From NCBI RefSeq assembly GCF_004366035.1, contig NZ_SOEE01000005.1, positions 407,014 to 471,013 of the forward strand: a DNA stretch of 64,000 nucleotides, in the 5' to 3' direction. The translations under genes and the position numbers were made by a program. This document shows, piece by piece, positions 1 through 8,998 of the stretch. The DNA comes from Cytobacillus oceanisediminis (GTDB lineage Bacteria; Bacillota; Bacilli; Bacillales; Cytobacillaceae). The number at the start of each line of letters is the position of its first letter. Within the stretch, counting starts at the first letter, position 1. Under the pieces are notes generated by a model, which saw only the letters and a program-made list of their open reading frames with translations, had not been told where the DNA came from and ran no database searches.

Positions 1-9
1 CCCAGTTGA

Positions 10-74
10 GCTATTTTAATTAATTCCCTTCTATTTCTTTGGGGTTTTTTTGTGGGAGTATAGCTCAAAAGGGG
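10..74 (-). pseudogene. Fragment of the GMC oxidoreductase gene (65 bp duplicate)
   Basis: Bases 10-74 match 2476-2540, inside the intact GMC oxidoreductase gene, with only about two differences and no gaps. Similarity stops abruptly on both sides, so this is a displaced scrap and not a second gene. The offset between the copies is constant at 2,466 bp. It has no start, stop or ribosome-binding site of its own. The near identity suggests a recent duplication. Confidence 0.75.
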
Positions 75-234
75 ATTGCTGGTCTCGCGGATTCCTGCAA
101 GCAAGGAATCTACTTCAAGAACTTTCACGCTTCCATTTTATTCTATTTTTGTCTTAAAGGACTCGGGCAATTAGTTGAATAGGAATTTTGGCATGAAGTG
201 GTGTAAAAAGTTCCTTGGAAATTGTTTGTTCCTC

Positions 235-515
235 TAAATATGCTGTAGTCATCATTGATCCCGACATAAGTTATGAGAGTGGCAAGGTAATTCAAACTTG
301 CCATAACAGCCCAATCTTAATAAAACTCTAGCTAAAAATAATTTGGAGCAGGCACAAGCAGTAGCTGACCAAATTATACGCAATACTTATCGGACTCTTA
401 TGAGCAGAGGACAAAAAGGATGTTTTGTATTTTGTTCTGATCCTTAGTTGAATGCTTACTTTAAAGAGCAGTTGAAGCTAACAAGAACATACAATGATGT
501 TCTACTGGAAGAGTA
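235..515 (+). pseudogene. Remnant of a DUF2075-type helicase-like gene
   Basis: Translation of pieces on the plus strand gives AVVIIDPDISYESGKVI (from about 240), then, in a shifted frame from about 333, NNLEQAQAVADQIIRNTYR followed by TLMSRGQKGCFVFCSDP, a stop at 446, and LNAYFKEQL. The order and wording resemble the C-terminal half of DUF2075 (AAA-type, DNA/RNA helicase-like) proteins, where an RNTYRTLMSRGxKG segment is characteristic. At least one frameshift and one in-frame stop interrupt it, and there is no start. It is a decayed gene. The family call is from memory of the motif. Confidence 0.6.
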
Positions 516-686
516 TTGAAAGTGGATGAGGATCGGGAGGTTTATTAGAAAGAGAAATAAAAAAATAGAAAAAGTGCCTTTTCCCTTTATAACATCTAGG
601 TTGGACACTTTTTTTATTGTTATTACTTCTGTAAGGTTCACCGGACCTTTTTTAAATTCTTCAGCCTTTTATTATTTATTCCCACG

Positions 687-1184
687 TTATGGTGTCGCTG
701 CGGAGGAAGCAGCTGCCTGGTCAGCCTTCACACAATCAATTGCAACAACGAGTGCAACTATGATAGCTTCCATCTCTTCCTCTAAAATTTGAACCTTGTA
801 GCTGTCGCCCCAAGTAAACCATTCCTTGCTCACTTCCCCAACAACTTCGCCATGCAGTAATACCTGAAAATCCATGTCCCACCAATTACCATGTACTTCA
901 ATGCCTGCCGCATCAATCGTATATCGCGCTTTAAAGAAGGATAACTCCTTCTTAATCGTCAGCACCTCTCGACCATTTACCTCAACAAAAAATTTCGGTA
1001 AAAAGCTAAACACCTTTTTCGTAATGAGGGCTATTTCACCTCTTGCTGTATTCATAATGGAGAACGTCTTAGGAATTTTCATAAAACTTCCCTCTACGTA
1101 ATATACATCGTTCTCCTGCTGATCCTTTACTGTAAATTTGCCACTAAGACTGAATACTTTCTGCTTTATATAAAGCTGCCTCAC
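687..1184 (-). CDS. LURP-one-related (tubby C-terminal-like) family protein
   Basis: The 165-residue product begins MRQLYIKQKVFSLSGKFTV and has the alternating beta-strand pattern of the LURP-one-related/YxjI family (tubby C-terminal fold): repeated segments of the type FxVKD, YYVEGSF, ARGEIALITKK, and FFVEVNGREVLTIKKE. Length is right for the family (about 160). The Ala-rich tail (AAASSAAT) looks like a C-terminal extension. Function is not established for bacterial members; membrane-associated or scramblase-like roles are proposed for relatives. A ribosome-binding site (AAAGGGGGTC on the coding strand) lies just upstream of the ATG. It stands alone, with decayed sequence on its downstream side. 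Confidence 0.7.
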   Translation of the reverse strand: MRQLYIKQKVFSLSGKFTVKDQQENDVYYVEGSFMKIPKTFSIMNTARGEIALITKKVFSFLPKFFVEVNGREVLTIKKELSFFKARYTIDAAGIEVHGNWWDMDFQVLLHGEVVGEVSKEWFTWGDSYKVQILEEEMEAIIVALVVAIDCVKADQAAASSAATP

Positions 1185-1623
1185 TTTATGACCCCCTTTT
1201 ATATAACCTATTACAAATTAGTATAATCTTGTTCTAATTGATATGAAACATCAAAAAGGGAACTCCATGTAACTAATCGGATTTCGAAAAACCGTACCTG
1301 CTTATGGTACGGTTTCCTTCATTATATGAGGTTTGTGAGCGATGAGTACTCTCTACTAGAACAACTGAGAACACCATTTTCCTTTGCCTTAAAAACAACT
1401 TTTTCGCCTTCCGGTAACTTGATCGAACACCATTGACCATAATTGTTAGTACCACATCTTCTTTTTAGTAAAATCATAGATTTTAAACGCAAAATAATTA
1501 ACGCAGTACCATTTGTTATAATCAAGTTAAACATTATGTTTGTGATCTTTATTTTAAGACATAGAAGAAATAGCCATAGATTAAAAGGATTTTATTTTGA
1601 AATTTGTCTGCCTCTTACAAGTA
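1185..1623. other. Gene-free stretch holding an rlmH-end-like site
   Basis: I find no convincing gene here; short reading frames on the minus strand have no family resemblance. A hairpin at 1289-1314 (arms AAACCGTACC and GGTACGGTTT) contains CTTATGGTACGGTT, 14 of the 18 bases of the rlmH 3'-end repeat (see 8999 and 16430). ATGAGGTTT follows at 1326-1334, again as in the other att-like sites. The rest is AT-rich sequence without recognisable features. Confidence 0.5.
1301..1334 (+). repeat. Distal att-like site L3 (rlmH 3'-end repeat plus inverted-repeat core)
   Basis: CTTATGGTACGGTT at 1301-1314 matches the 3' end of rlmH (16433-16446) in the same orientation. ATGAGGTTT at 1326-1334 matches the inner inverted repeat seen at 9033-9041. 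The layout (direct repeat first, inverted repeat on the right) is that of site L1 at 8999-9044. It may mark the outer edge of an older integrated element. The match is partial, so this is an inference. Confidence 0.45.
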
Positions 1624-2151
1624 TTATGATTTGTAAGACGGCGGAATGCGCAGCCATTTATTCTGCTCTAAGTATTGTTTTACCTGTAATCCTGCAAGTG
1701 TCTTCTTCATTATTATCTTTGAAAACAACAGTCCAACATCTGCCCGAATGGATTCAGTGAGTCCTCTAGCGGCATATGTAACTCCTGAAGCTAAATTATA
1801 TGACATTAAATTTGCAAGTTCCTCATCGTTTAATTTAGCACCCTCAGGCAGATTCTGAAAATCTCCCACTGGTTTTTCTGGAGTGCTTTGTGGAAGCGGG
1901 ACTCCTTCCTTTGTTAAAAAATCTCTTATTTCATTCCTTATTGGAATATGTAAATTATTTTTCATATCAAGGATAATTCTTTTTAATTCCTCATCTTCGC
2001 TGAGATTGTAACCCAATTCCTCATTACGCAATGTCGTTTCAGTACCTAATAAGAAAAACCATAAATTCGTTACTTCCATTACATTTAAAGGCTTTTTTTC
2101 TCCGTCTAAAAATGGTTCGAATGTGTCATGAATCAATTCAAATAGTTTCAT
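1624..2151 (-). CDS. DUF3231-like protein (CotF/ferritin-like helical family)
   Basis: The 175-residue helical protein has the segment ELANLMSYNLASGVTYAARGL followed, after a short gap, by RADVGLLFSKIIMKKTLAGLQ and ends LEQNKWLRIPPSYK. This is the order found in DUF3231 proteins (a helical family related to spore-coat CotF), where a leucine-rich helix and a terminal WL-x-PP motif recur. Many DUF3231 proteins carry two such units; this one has one. Function is unknown. Coding-strand AGGAGGATTTTTCTG before the ATG is a strong ribosome-binding site. It is downstream of the GMC oxidoreductase gene on the same strand, with a 65 bp gap. Confidence 0.55.
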   Translation of the reverse strand: MKLFELIHDTFEPFLDGEKKPLNVMEVTNLWFFLLGTETTLRNEELGYNLSEDEELKRIILDMKNNLHIPIRNEIRDFLTKEGVPLPQSTPEKPVGDFQNLPEGAKLNDEELANLMSYNLASGVTYAARGLTESIRADVGLLFSKIIMKKTLAGLQVKQYLEQNKWLRIPPSYKS

Positions 2152-2216
2152 CAGAAAAATCCTCCTGACATACTAATTTCTATAGTAGTATCATGACCAT
2201 TCGCCTAGAATAAATA

Positions 2217-3917
2217 CTAGTTATAATATTTCTCAAACAGTTTTTCAGCTGTGCGTGTGGCTAATGCCTGTGTAGTAAGAGTTGGGTTAATCCCGCCTAA
2301 ACTGTTAACATGCACACTATTATCAACGATAAATAATTTCTTTACCTGATATGCTTCGCAATTACAATCAACTACAAACCCCATTCTCATCGTACTTTCC
2401 AAATGAATCATCATACCTGCTGGCCAATTAGATGAGATAATTTGTTTGGCACCTGCCTTATACAAAATATCATTGGCTATTTTAATTAATTCCCTTCTAT
2501 TTCTTTGGGATCTTTTTGTGGGAGTATAGCTCAAAAGGGGGACTGAACCGTGTTCATCACTAATCGTAGAATGAAGTTTAACTCCATTTTTTTGATCAAC
2601 CTCATCATCTGTCATGATTAGTATATTTAACGATCTCCGATAACTTATCATCAGGTTTCTTAATTTATTTCCAACAATATGATTATGAAAATTCGATTTA
2701 GGATGTTCCGTTTGATATATATTCCAGCCAAATTGACTAATACCATAAGAAAGAGAAGCTGTTAGACCTGGGCTCATCCCAACAGACTGCAAAGAACCTA
2801 AGCCTGGAAAATCCAGCCGTGCACCAGATGTATGTCCAACAAATGGATTTATATCACGTTCGCCTATGCTGGAAATGAGTTCCTTTTCATCAAAAATTCC
2901 GGTAATCCAGTCCATGTAATGGTTGGTCAAACCTCTCCCGACCCAGGGGTTTTGAGGAAGATTTGAATTTAACCAAAGCCTCGGACTTTCTATGCTGCCT
3001 CCTGCAAGAACGATAACTTTCGCCTTTAGTTCTTCCTCTTCTCCAGTCCATGTATCTCTAATCCGGACTCCGGTGGCATGTAACTCTCGCAAATGACTGG
3101 AATCTGTTACTATTTTTGTTGTAAAGGTATTTGGTCTGATCGTTACATTCCCAGTACCCAAAGCCAATGGTATGTAACTAACGGCTGTTGACCGTTTTGC
3201 TACCTTATCTACGGAAGGTCCATGTGGGCATCCATTTATACAGTGGCCACAGAGTGTGCATCCTTCCATCCACGATAATTGCTCAAGTGAAACATGTAAA
3301 TTATTAAGATTTTTATTTACAGGTAAGATTGCGTTAGGCTGAGGCCGAATGCATGGAGTAGTCACATTAAGGGTAGGATTTAGCTGCCAGCCTGCTCTTT
3401 TTGCTCCATAATAAAAAATTTCTTCCTTTGCGGTTGTTGGTGCAAAGCTAACCGGTAATGTGTCTTCTACCTTTTCATAATAAGGAATGAGTTCACGATA
3501 GGAGATTGGCCAAAATTGATCAATTGCTGACGGATAAGCACGAGGAGAATTAGCTGTATAATGTTGTGTAGACCCTCCTACACCGGCACTTTGCCATATC
3601 AGTTGCTTTTGTGTCGTTAATCGAACCCATGGTGCACGACTTCTTTTTGCTGGTCCCCATCGAAACCTGCCTGTAACCAAATTATTCATATTATCTTCAC
3701 ACTTGTTTAACAATCGCCTATAGAGATGAATATCTAAGTCATTTATATCGAAACTTTCTTTTGCGCCAGATTGGAAATTCGGATTAGGCCACTTTTTATT
3801 TCCGTACCATGGACCTGCTTCTATTATCAAAACCTTTAAACCCTTTTCCCCAAGCTCTTTTGCAATAACAGCTCCACCACCTCCTGCACCAATAACAATA
3901 ACATCTGGATTAGTCAT
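2217..3917 (-). CDS. GMC-family FAD-dependent oxidoreductase
   Basis: The 566-residue flavoprotein starts with the FAD Rossmann motif VIGAGGGGAVIAKEL (residues 6-20) and ends with the GMC C-terminal signature SLGGINPTLTTQALA. Such enzymes oxidise alcohols, sugars or polyols; members like gluconate 2-dehydrogenase act with a small subunit and a cytochrome. Near residue 220 it has CTLCGHCINGC, a C-x2-C-x2-C-x3-C ferredoxin-like motif unusual for plain GMC enzymes, which suggests a bound Fe-S cluster or structural metal. The upstream neighbour (3944) probably encodes its partner, separated by 26 bp. Substrate cannot be inferred. Confidence 0.8.
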   Translation of the reverse strand: MTNPDVIVIGAGGGGAVIAKELGEKGLKVLIIEAGPWYGNKKWPNPNFQSGAKESFDINDLDIHLYRRLLNKCEDNMNNLVTGRFRWGPAKRSRAPWVRLTTQKQLIWQSAGVGGSTQHYTANSPRAYPSAIDQFWPISYRELIPYYEKVEDTLPVSFAPTTAKEEIFYYGAKRAGWQLNPTLNVTTPCIRPQPNAILPVNKNLNNLHVSLEQLSWMEGCTLCGHCINGCPHGPSVDKVAKRSTAVSYIPLALGTGNVTIRPNTFTTKIVTDSSHLRELHATGVRIRDTWTGEEEELKAKVIVLAGGSIESPRLWLNSNLPQNPWVGRGLTNHYMDWITGIFDEKELISSIGERDINPFVGHTSGARLDFPGLGSLQSVGMSPGLTASLSYGISQFGWNIYQTEHPKSNFHNHIVGNKLRNLMISYRRSLNILIMTDDEVDQKNGVKLHSTISDEHGSVPLLSYTPTKRSQRNRRELIKIANDILYKAGAKQIISSNWPAGMMIHLESTMRMGFVVDCNCEAYQVKKLFIVDNSVHVNSLGGINPTLTTQALATRTAEKLFEKYYN

Positions 3918-3943
3918 GATGAATTCCCCCTCTATTTAGATCA

Positions 3944-4459
3944 TCAATAAAAACCACGCATATTTCGGTATCCAAAAGCTGGTCCTGGATAATTTGTTTG
4001 AGTCCACCCAATTGGAAAATACTCTATGAACCTACAGTCAGGTCGATCTAAACGAGTTGCTCCATATCCTGTCCATTCGGAATAATAGCCAAATAACGTT
4101 AGCTGGGTTAGAGTATTTTTCATACTTTGCGTCAAACCTGGATTTTTTGTAAAAGGTTCTGGTAAGCTCACCAAAGGAATTTCCAATCTTTCCAATAAAT
4201 CGATCGCCATTAGCCGGTCACTACGTTTAAGATTGGCAAAATTTCCTTTCCTAGGAGATGTACAAGTATCGTAGAAACACTCCACTCTCCCTGTCCGCAC
4301 AAGTTGGAAAGCAGCCACGTCTAATAAGTTAGCTGTTGATTTTGAAAAAGGGATACTTCCTCCTTGATTCATTGTAGAAGGAAGAGTTTGATCCAATACA
4401 ACTATGACATACTCATGGATCAACCCATCCATTACAGAGCACTGAAGAATGGAATCCAC
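3944..4459 (-). CDS. Probable small partner of the GMC oxidoreductase; start codon unclear
   Basis: The 171-residue product from the GTG at 4459 lies directly upstream of the GMC oxidoreductase and is probably a partner subunit in the style of gluconate 2-dehydrogenase subunit 3, although similarity is only positional plus general. The open frame continues upstream to 4549 and reads naturally (KPLSSGIQDAHIRITFHAVV). A good ribosome-binding site (AAGGGGG) sits 8 bases before an ATA codon at 4519, not before the GTG. Either an original ATG has mutated to ATA, or translation begins elsewhere. I report the GTG start with low certainty; the gene may be impaired. Confidence 0.5.
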   Translation of the reverse strand: MDSILQCSVMDGLIHEYVIVVLDQTLPSTMNQGGSIPFSKSTANLLDVAAFQLVRTGRVECFYDTCTSPRKGNFANLKRSDRLMAIDLLERLEIPLVSLPEPFTKNPGLTQSMKNTLTQLTLFGYYSEWTGYGATRLDRPDCRFIEYFPIGWTQTNYPGPAFGYRNMRGFY

Positions 4460-4584
4460 TACAGCGTGAAAGGTTATCCTTATATGAGCATCCTGAATTC
4501 CACTGGATAATGGTTTTATTTTTGCGCTCCCCCTTAAAAAGAAAAATTTTCATCTTCTCTATCCTTATTTGGGCAATTGGAGGT

Positions 4585-4719
4585 TTAGAATAAATTAAAT
4601 TGAGACAAGTTAGGAATAGTCTCTCTAAAGGCATTAGTAAGATCAATTCCCCAGCAGGGAATCAATCCAATTACATCCGTCGCTGCAAGTGCCTCAATTG
4701 ACCCTAATCCATGACACAT
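4585..4719 (-). CDS. Possible 44-residue ORF, perhaps a gene remnant
   Basis: Reads MCHGLGSIEALAATDVIG then LIPCWGIDLTNAF and ends LSQFNLF. A weak AAGG ribosome-binding site precedes the ATG. I do not recognise a family. The protein-like composition in an otherwise empty stretch (4520-4884) suggests the tail of a decayed gene. The rest of that interval shows only a weak hairpin near 4763-4789. Confidence 0.25.
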   Translation of the reverse strand: MCHGLGSIEALAATDVIGLIPCWGIDLTNAFRETIPNLSQFNLF

Positions 4720-4884
4720 AGAGCCTTCTTTTATTTTTATCCTTTACCTTTTAGATGCAAAAAAAGGTAAGGGATACTTCCCTAACCTCTGCTCAGGTGA
4801 ATGGCCTCACGACACTACAAATAAAAACCTGCTTATATGATATGGTTCACTTTGCATTTATGGTAAAGCTTCCTAAAGTTCATG

Positions 4885-5505
4885 CTACCTTAATAATGAA
4901 TACACTTGATATCCCATATAAATAGCCATAGCCCATATAATGAGAGCGGAAGCTTGATTCATATGTTTTAAGAATTGACCATTTTTATCAAATTGACCAA
5001 TCTTTCTGCCAGAAATCGCTAAGGAAAAGAACCAGATCCAAGAAATCATTATGCAAGCCACGGTAAACACCCATTTCTCATATCCTGTATAAGCCAATGA
5101 ACTAGTTCCTATAACTCCAATAGTGTCCATAATAGCATGAGGATTAAGTAGTGAGACAGAAGCAGCAAAAGCAACCTGACGACGTGCAGAAAAACGGTCT
5201 CGTTCTTGATTAGCGTTTATTTCGGGCGTGTTTTTCCACATAATCCAACCCATATAGGCTAAAAAAAAGAATCCAACTAAAAATAACAAAATCTTTAACC
5301 ATTCAAAACTAAAAACAATAATGGATACCCCGGCCACAGCTAAATAAATAAGAATTGTATCACAAACTCCTGCTGTAATAATTGCAGGTAAGGCATTGAT
5401 GAATTTTTTGTGTGTCGCTCCTTGATTAAATACAAATACATTTTGAACTCCTAAAGGTAAAATTAATCCAAATGCCAATATCATTCCATGAAATAATGGT
5501 TCCAT
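4885..5505 (-). CDS. LysE/ArgO-family amino-acid exporter
   Basis: The 206-residue membrane protein opens with MILAFGLILPLGVQNVFVFNQGA, the LysE-family signature (G-x-x-x-P-x-G-x-Q-N), and has about six hydrophobic segments. NPHAIMDTIGVIG in the middle is the second conserved LysE motif. Members export basic amino acids or related metabolites across the cytoplasmic membrane. It is transcribed away from the MocR-type regulator at 5625, a common arrangement in which the regulator controls the exporter. The substrate is not determined by sequence; ArgO-like length fits. Confidence 0.88.
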   Translation of the reverse strand: MEPLFHGMILAFGLILPLGVQNVFVFNQGATHKKFINALPAIITAGVCDTILIYLAVAGVSIIVFSFEWLKILLFLVGFFFLAYMGWIMWKNTPEINANQERDRFSARRQVAFAASVSLLNPHAIMDTIGVIGTSSLAYTGYEKWVFTVACIMISWIWFFSLAISGRKIGQFDKNGQFLKHMNQASALIIWAMAIYMGYQVYSLLR

Positions 5506-5555
5506 TATGATTCCCCCTATTCTTATCTAGAATAGCGAAGGATGACCATTATGTC

Positions 5556-5599
5556 TCCAACCAATTGGATGGGATATTTTCCAACCATTTTGATATAAT
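5556..5599 (+). promoter_or_regulatory. Divergent control region with tandem operator-like repeats
   Basis: TCCAACCA occurs twice in direct orientation at 5556-5563 and 5580-5587 (start-to-start 24 bp). An inverted copy fragment TGATTGGA lies at 5609-5616. A -10 hexamer TATAAT is at 5594-5599 without a good -35 at the right distance. Direct repeats near an activator-dependent promoter are typical of PdxR/MocR regulators. Binding by the adjacent regulator is an inference. Confidence 0.5.
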
Positions 5600-5624
5600 C
5601 GAAAAAAATGATTGGAGCTAGTCT

Positions 5625-7079
5625 ATGACTGAAATAGAGTGGAAACCACAAAAAACTTCATCCATTCCTTTACATCAGCAAATATCTGATTTTATGAAAA
5701 AGAAAATAATGAACGGTGAATGGACAATAGGGACAAAAATACCACCACAAAGAAATTTAGCAAAACGATTCCAGGTAAATCGCAGTACAATTGTAATTGC
5801 ACTTGAAGAACTGACTGCCGATGGACTAATTGAATCTAAGGTTGGCAGCGGTACCAGGGTGATTAACAATACATGGAGCCTGCTTGCTTCAACTACTCCT
5901 CCAGATTGGATCAGTTATGTAAAATCCGGTATTCATAAACCAAATATAACGATCATCCAAGAAATTAATAAGGCCGAAGCAGACCCTAATATGATTAGGC
6001 TTGGAACAGGAGAACTTTCACCAGACTTGTTACCCAACAAAAAAATGGGGCAAATACTGCAAATGGATAATGAACAGTCTTTATCTCTTGGATACATGGA
6101 GCCTAAAGGAAGTCTATCTTTACGTAAAACGGTAAGTGCATATTTAAGAACAAAAGGAATTAAAGCGTCACCCGAATCAATTTTAATTGTTTCTGGAGGA
6201 CTCCAAGCCTTGCAATTGATATCAATTGGATTATTAAAAAGAGGATCAACAATACTTCATGAATCACCATCCTATTTGAACTCAGTACACGTATTCCAAT
6301 CGGCTGGAATGAACTTATTGGGTATCCCCCTTGACAAAGAAGGAATTAAATGTGAATCAATTGGACGTATGAAGCGACAACATCATGCAGCTTTACTCTA
6401 TACGATACCCACTTTTCACAATCCAACCGGCACATTAATGTCTGAAAAAAGGCGGCTCGAATTAATAAAGGTTTGTCAAAGGGAGTCTATCCCTATCATT
6501 GAGGATGATGTTTATGGTGATTTATGGTTTGAAAACCCTCCTCCAAATCCTTTGAAAGCCAATGACACACAAGGAAATGTCCTGTATATAGGAAGCATGT
6601 CCAAAACATTGAGCCCCGGTTTACGAATCGGTTGGATTGTGGGACCTGAGCCAGTCATAGAACGTTTGGCAGATATAAAAATGCAAACAGATTACGGGTC
6701 TAGTTCCTTATCACAATATGCTGTAGACAAATGGCTTCGTAGTGGTATGTATGAGGATTTCTTAAAGGAAACAAAAGAGGAATTAAAACTCAGAAGGGAT
6801 TTCACTATTCAAATTTTAAAGAAACATTTTTCTGAGATAGCAACATGGAGCATCCCAAAAGGCGGCTTTTATATCTGGCTTACATTACTAACAGGCGTTT
6901 CCACCCGAAAGCTATTTGACGCAGCCCTTCGGGAAGGAATTTTATTAAATCCAGGAAATGTGTATGATAATAATGATGATCGGCACCTTCGTATTTCCTA
7001 TTCATATGCTTCAATGGATCAACTAGAAGAAGGGCTGGTTTATTTAGCACAGCTTATTAAAAATTCTTCTATGAATTAA
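5625..7079 (+). CDS. MocR/PdxR-type transcriptional regulator (GntR HTH + aminotransferase-like domain)
   Basis: The 484-residue protein has a GntR winged helix (about residues 12-80, including GTKIPPQRNLAKRFQVNRST) joined to a fold-type I aminotransferase-like domain. The PLP-binding lysine is expected at about K327 in GSMSKTLSPGLRIG. These regulators sense PLP or amino compounds and control neighbouring genes. GGAG at 5613-5616 is 8 bases before the ATG. It is divergent from the LysE exporter with operator-like repeats between, so regulation of that exporter and of itself is likely. A terminator follows at 7088. Confidence 0.9.
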   Translation: MTEIEWKPQKTSSIPLHQQISDFMKKKIMNGEWTIGTKIPPQRNLAKRFQVNRSTIVIALEELTADGLIESKVGSGTRVINNTWSLLASTTPPDWISYVKSGIHKPNITIIQEINKAEADPNMIRLGTGELSPDLLPNKKMGQILQMDNEQSLSLGYMEPKGSLSLRKTVSAYLRTKGIKASPESILIVSGGLQALQLISIGLLKRGSTILHESPSYLNSVHVFQSAGMNLLGIPLDKEGIKCESIGRMKRQHHAALLYTIPTFHNPTGTLMSEKRRLELIKVCQRESIPIIEDDVYGDLWFENPPPNPLKANDTQGNVLYIGSMSKTLSPGLRIGWIVGPEPVIERLADIKMQTDYGSSSLSQYAVDKWLRSGMYEDFLKETKEELKLRRDFTIQILKKHFSEIATWSIPKGGFYIWLTLLTGVSTRKLFDAALREGILLNPGNVYDNNDDRHLRISYSYASMDQLEEGLVYLAQLIKNSSMN

Positions 7080-7087
7080 TTTTATTG

Positions 7088-7117
7088 AGGATACCGTAAT
7101 AACGGTATCCTTATTTT
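7088..7117 (+). terminator. Rho-independent terminator after the MocR-type gene
   Basis: GGATACCGT and ACGGTATCC form a perfect 9-bp stem with a 4-base AATA loop, followed by TTATTTT, immediately after the stop codon. Confidence 0.85.
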
Positions 7118-7471
7118 GATAAACTCCTATATAATAAGGGTTTATCCAGGACAAGTTTAACTTTTTGTTTTAACACTATTTGTGATAAGGTTCTCCGTAT
7201 TATATCTAAAGAGGTTTTTGGGCTTACCTAAAAGAACAGAGTTATTTTTTATTACTATTGTAAAAAGAAGCATTGTATTGTTCATTATCTTTTTCCCTCA
7301 AGTTATCTGAGATCAATAACGCATCCTTATCTGTTACTTTTTAAAATTTAAAATAAAAGCCGTTTTGTCCGCACTTTTCAAGTATAATGAACCATATTCA
7401 GAAAATGCATATAATAATTCTTGGAGAGAATTCTATACATATGACGAAAAATCAAAAAACGAGGTTTAAAA
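7118..7471. other. Gene-free stretch upstream of the helicase with a decayed att-like site
   Basis: No gene is visible. GGTTCTCCGTATTATATC then TAAAGAGGTTTTT at 7189-7219 aligns with 9012-9043 (GGTTCACCGTAATATATC, TAAATGAGGTTTTT) with few differences, but the CTTATGGTAC half of the direct repeat has been lost. The promoter and leader of the downstream helicase gene must lie in the second half of the stretch. Confidence 0.5.
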
Positions 7472-8917
7472 ATGAGTAAAAGAAGTTTTGCGGATTTTCA
7501 TGTGAGCGAAGAAATAAAAAGAGCACTAGCTGTGTTAAAATACGAAACCCCAACAGAAGTTCAAAGTGAAGTCATTCCATTAGCAATGAAAAATCAAGAT
7601 CTTGTCGTAAAAGCTCAAACAGGAAGTGGAAAAACTGCCTCCTTTGGTATTCCTGTTTCCGATATGATTGAATGGGAAGAAAAAAAGCCACAGGCCTTAA
7701 TTCTTACGCCAACTAGGGAGCTTGCGGTTCAAGTCCGCGAAGATATTACGAATATCGGAAGGTTTAAACGCATTAAAGCTGTGGCCGTTTATGGAAAAGA
7801 ACCTTTTTCGAAGCAAAAGGATGAATTGAAACAAAAAACTCATGTAGTCGTTGGCACCCCTGGACGAGTCATGGACCACATTGAACGAGAAACCTTAATT
7901 TTGGATCAAATAAAGTATCTTATCATAGATGAAGCTGATGAGATGCTTAATAGAGGTTTCATCGATGAAGTGGAAGCGATCATCAAAGAGCTGCCTTCAA
8001 ACCGAGTAACAATGGTTTTTTCTGCAACTCTGCCTAATGATGTTGAAAATCTTTGCCATAAATATATGAAAGATCCTATTCAGATTGAGATTGAATCGAC
8101 CAAGGTGACGGCCGAAACCATTGAACATTCTTTAATTGAAGTGAGAGAAGAAGAAAAGATCTCACTCCTTAAAGACGTCACGGTTGTAGAAAATCCAGAC
8201 AGCTGCCTGATTTTCTGCCGAACCAAAGAACACGTTGATACTGTGTATAGCGAACTAGATAGAGCTGGATATCCTTGTGAGAGACTCCATGGGGGGCTGG
8301 AGCAAGAGGACCGGTTCTCTGTTATGGAAGGATTCAAATTAGGCAACTTCCGCTATCTGGTGGCCACCGATGTGGCTGCGAGAGGTATTGATATTGATAA
8401 TGTGACGCTTGTCATCAACTATGACGTTCCTATGGAAAAAGAGAGCTACGTGCACAGAACCGGAAGAACCGGCCGTGCCGGAAATAAAGGAAAAGCCATT
8501 ACCTTCGCAACACCCTATGAAGGAAAGTTCATTAAAGCCATTGAAAGATACATCGGCTTTGATCTACCTGCGATAGAAGCACCCAGCCATCTAGAAGTGG
8601 CTGGCGGAAAAGCTGCTTTCGAAGAAAAACTTAGCGGCAGGCGTATTGTAAGAAATAATAAAACAGCCCGAATCAATCAAGATATTATGAAACTCCATTT
8701 TACCGGCGGGAAAAAGAAGAAAATCCGCGCTGTTGACTTTGTCGGAACGATCGCAAAAATCCCTGGAGTCACAGCAGATGATATCGGCATTATCACCATC
8801 CATGATCAAATGTCTTATGTTGATATTCTGAATGGAAAAGGCTCATTAGTTTTACAAGCCATGGAGAATGCGACCATCAAAGGGAAGAAGTTAAAAGTAA
8901 GCAAAGCGATTAAATAA
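7472..8917 (+). CDS. dbpA: DEAD-box ATP-dependent RNA helicase, DbpA/YxiN type
   Basis: The 481-residue helicase has motifs Q, I (AQTGSGKT), Ia (PTRELAVQ), II (DEAD), III (SAT) and VI ([10 protein letters not shown]) in order. A C-terminal basic domain (about residues 400-481, with [20 protein letters not shown]) matches the DbpA RNA-binding domain that recognises hairpin 92 of 23S rRNA. The role is late assembly of the 50S subunit. It runs opposite to the defence genes to its right and is flanked by att-like repeats (7189 and 8999), so it may travel as a cassette. A strong terminator follows. Confidence 0.92.
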   Translation: MSKRSFADFHVSEEIKRALAVLKYETPTEVQSEVIPLAMKNQDLVVKAQTGSGKTASFGIPVSDMIEWEEKKPQALILTPTRELAVQVREDITNIGRFKRIKAVAVYGKEPFSKQKDELKQKTHVVVGTPGRVMDHIERETLILDQIKYLIIDEADEMLNRGFIDEVEAIIKELPSNRVTMVFSATLPNDVENLCHKYMKDPIQIEIESTKVTAETIEHSLIEVREEEKISLLKDVTVVENPDSCLIFCRTKEHVDTVYSELDRAGYPCERLHGGLEQEDRFSVMEGFKLGNFRYLVATDVAARGIDIDNVTLVINYDVPMEKESYVHRTGRTGRAGNKGKAITFATPYEGKFIKAIERYIGFDLPAIEAPSHLEVAGGKAAFEEKLSGRRIVRNNKTARINQDIMKLHFTGGKKKKIRAVDFVGTIAKIPGVTADDIGIITIHDQMSYVDILNGKGSLVLQAMENATIKGKKLKVSKAIK

Positions 8918-8930
8918 GTAGAAAAAACTT

Positions 8931-8965
8931 AAATCCCCCTCACATTATTAGATGAGGGGGATTTT
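8931..8965 (+). terminator. Rho-independent terminator after dbpA
   Basis: AATCCCCCTCA and TGAGGGGGATT form an 11-bp stem with a short AT-rich loop, followed by TTTC. The A-rich left flank makes it usable from both strands. Confidence 0.88.
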
Positions 8966-8998
8966 CATTGGCCGGCTTAACCTTCTAATAAACCCTGC

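Noticed and set aside
4413..4646. A 77-codon frame overlapping the upstream end of the GMC partner gene
   Set aside because: It runs in a different frame through the partner's natural reading and has no recognised domain.
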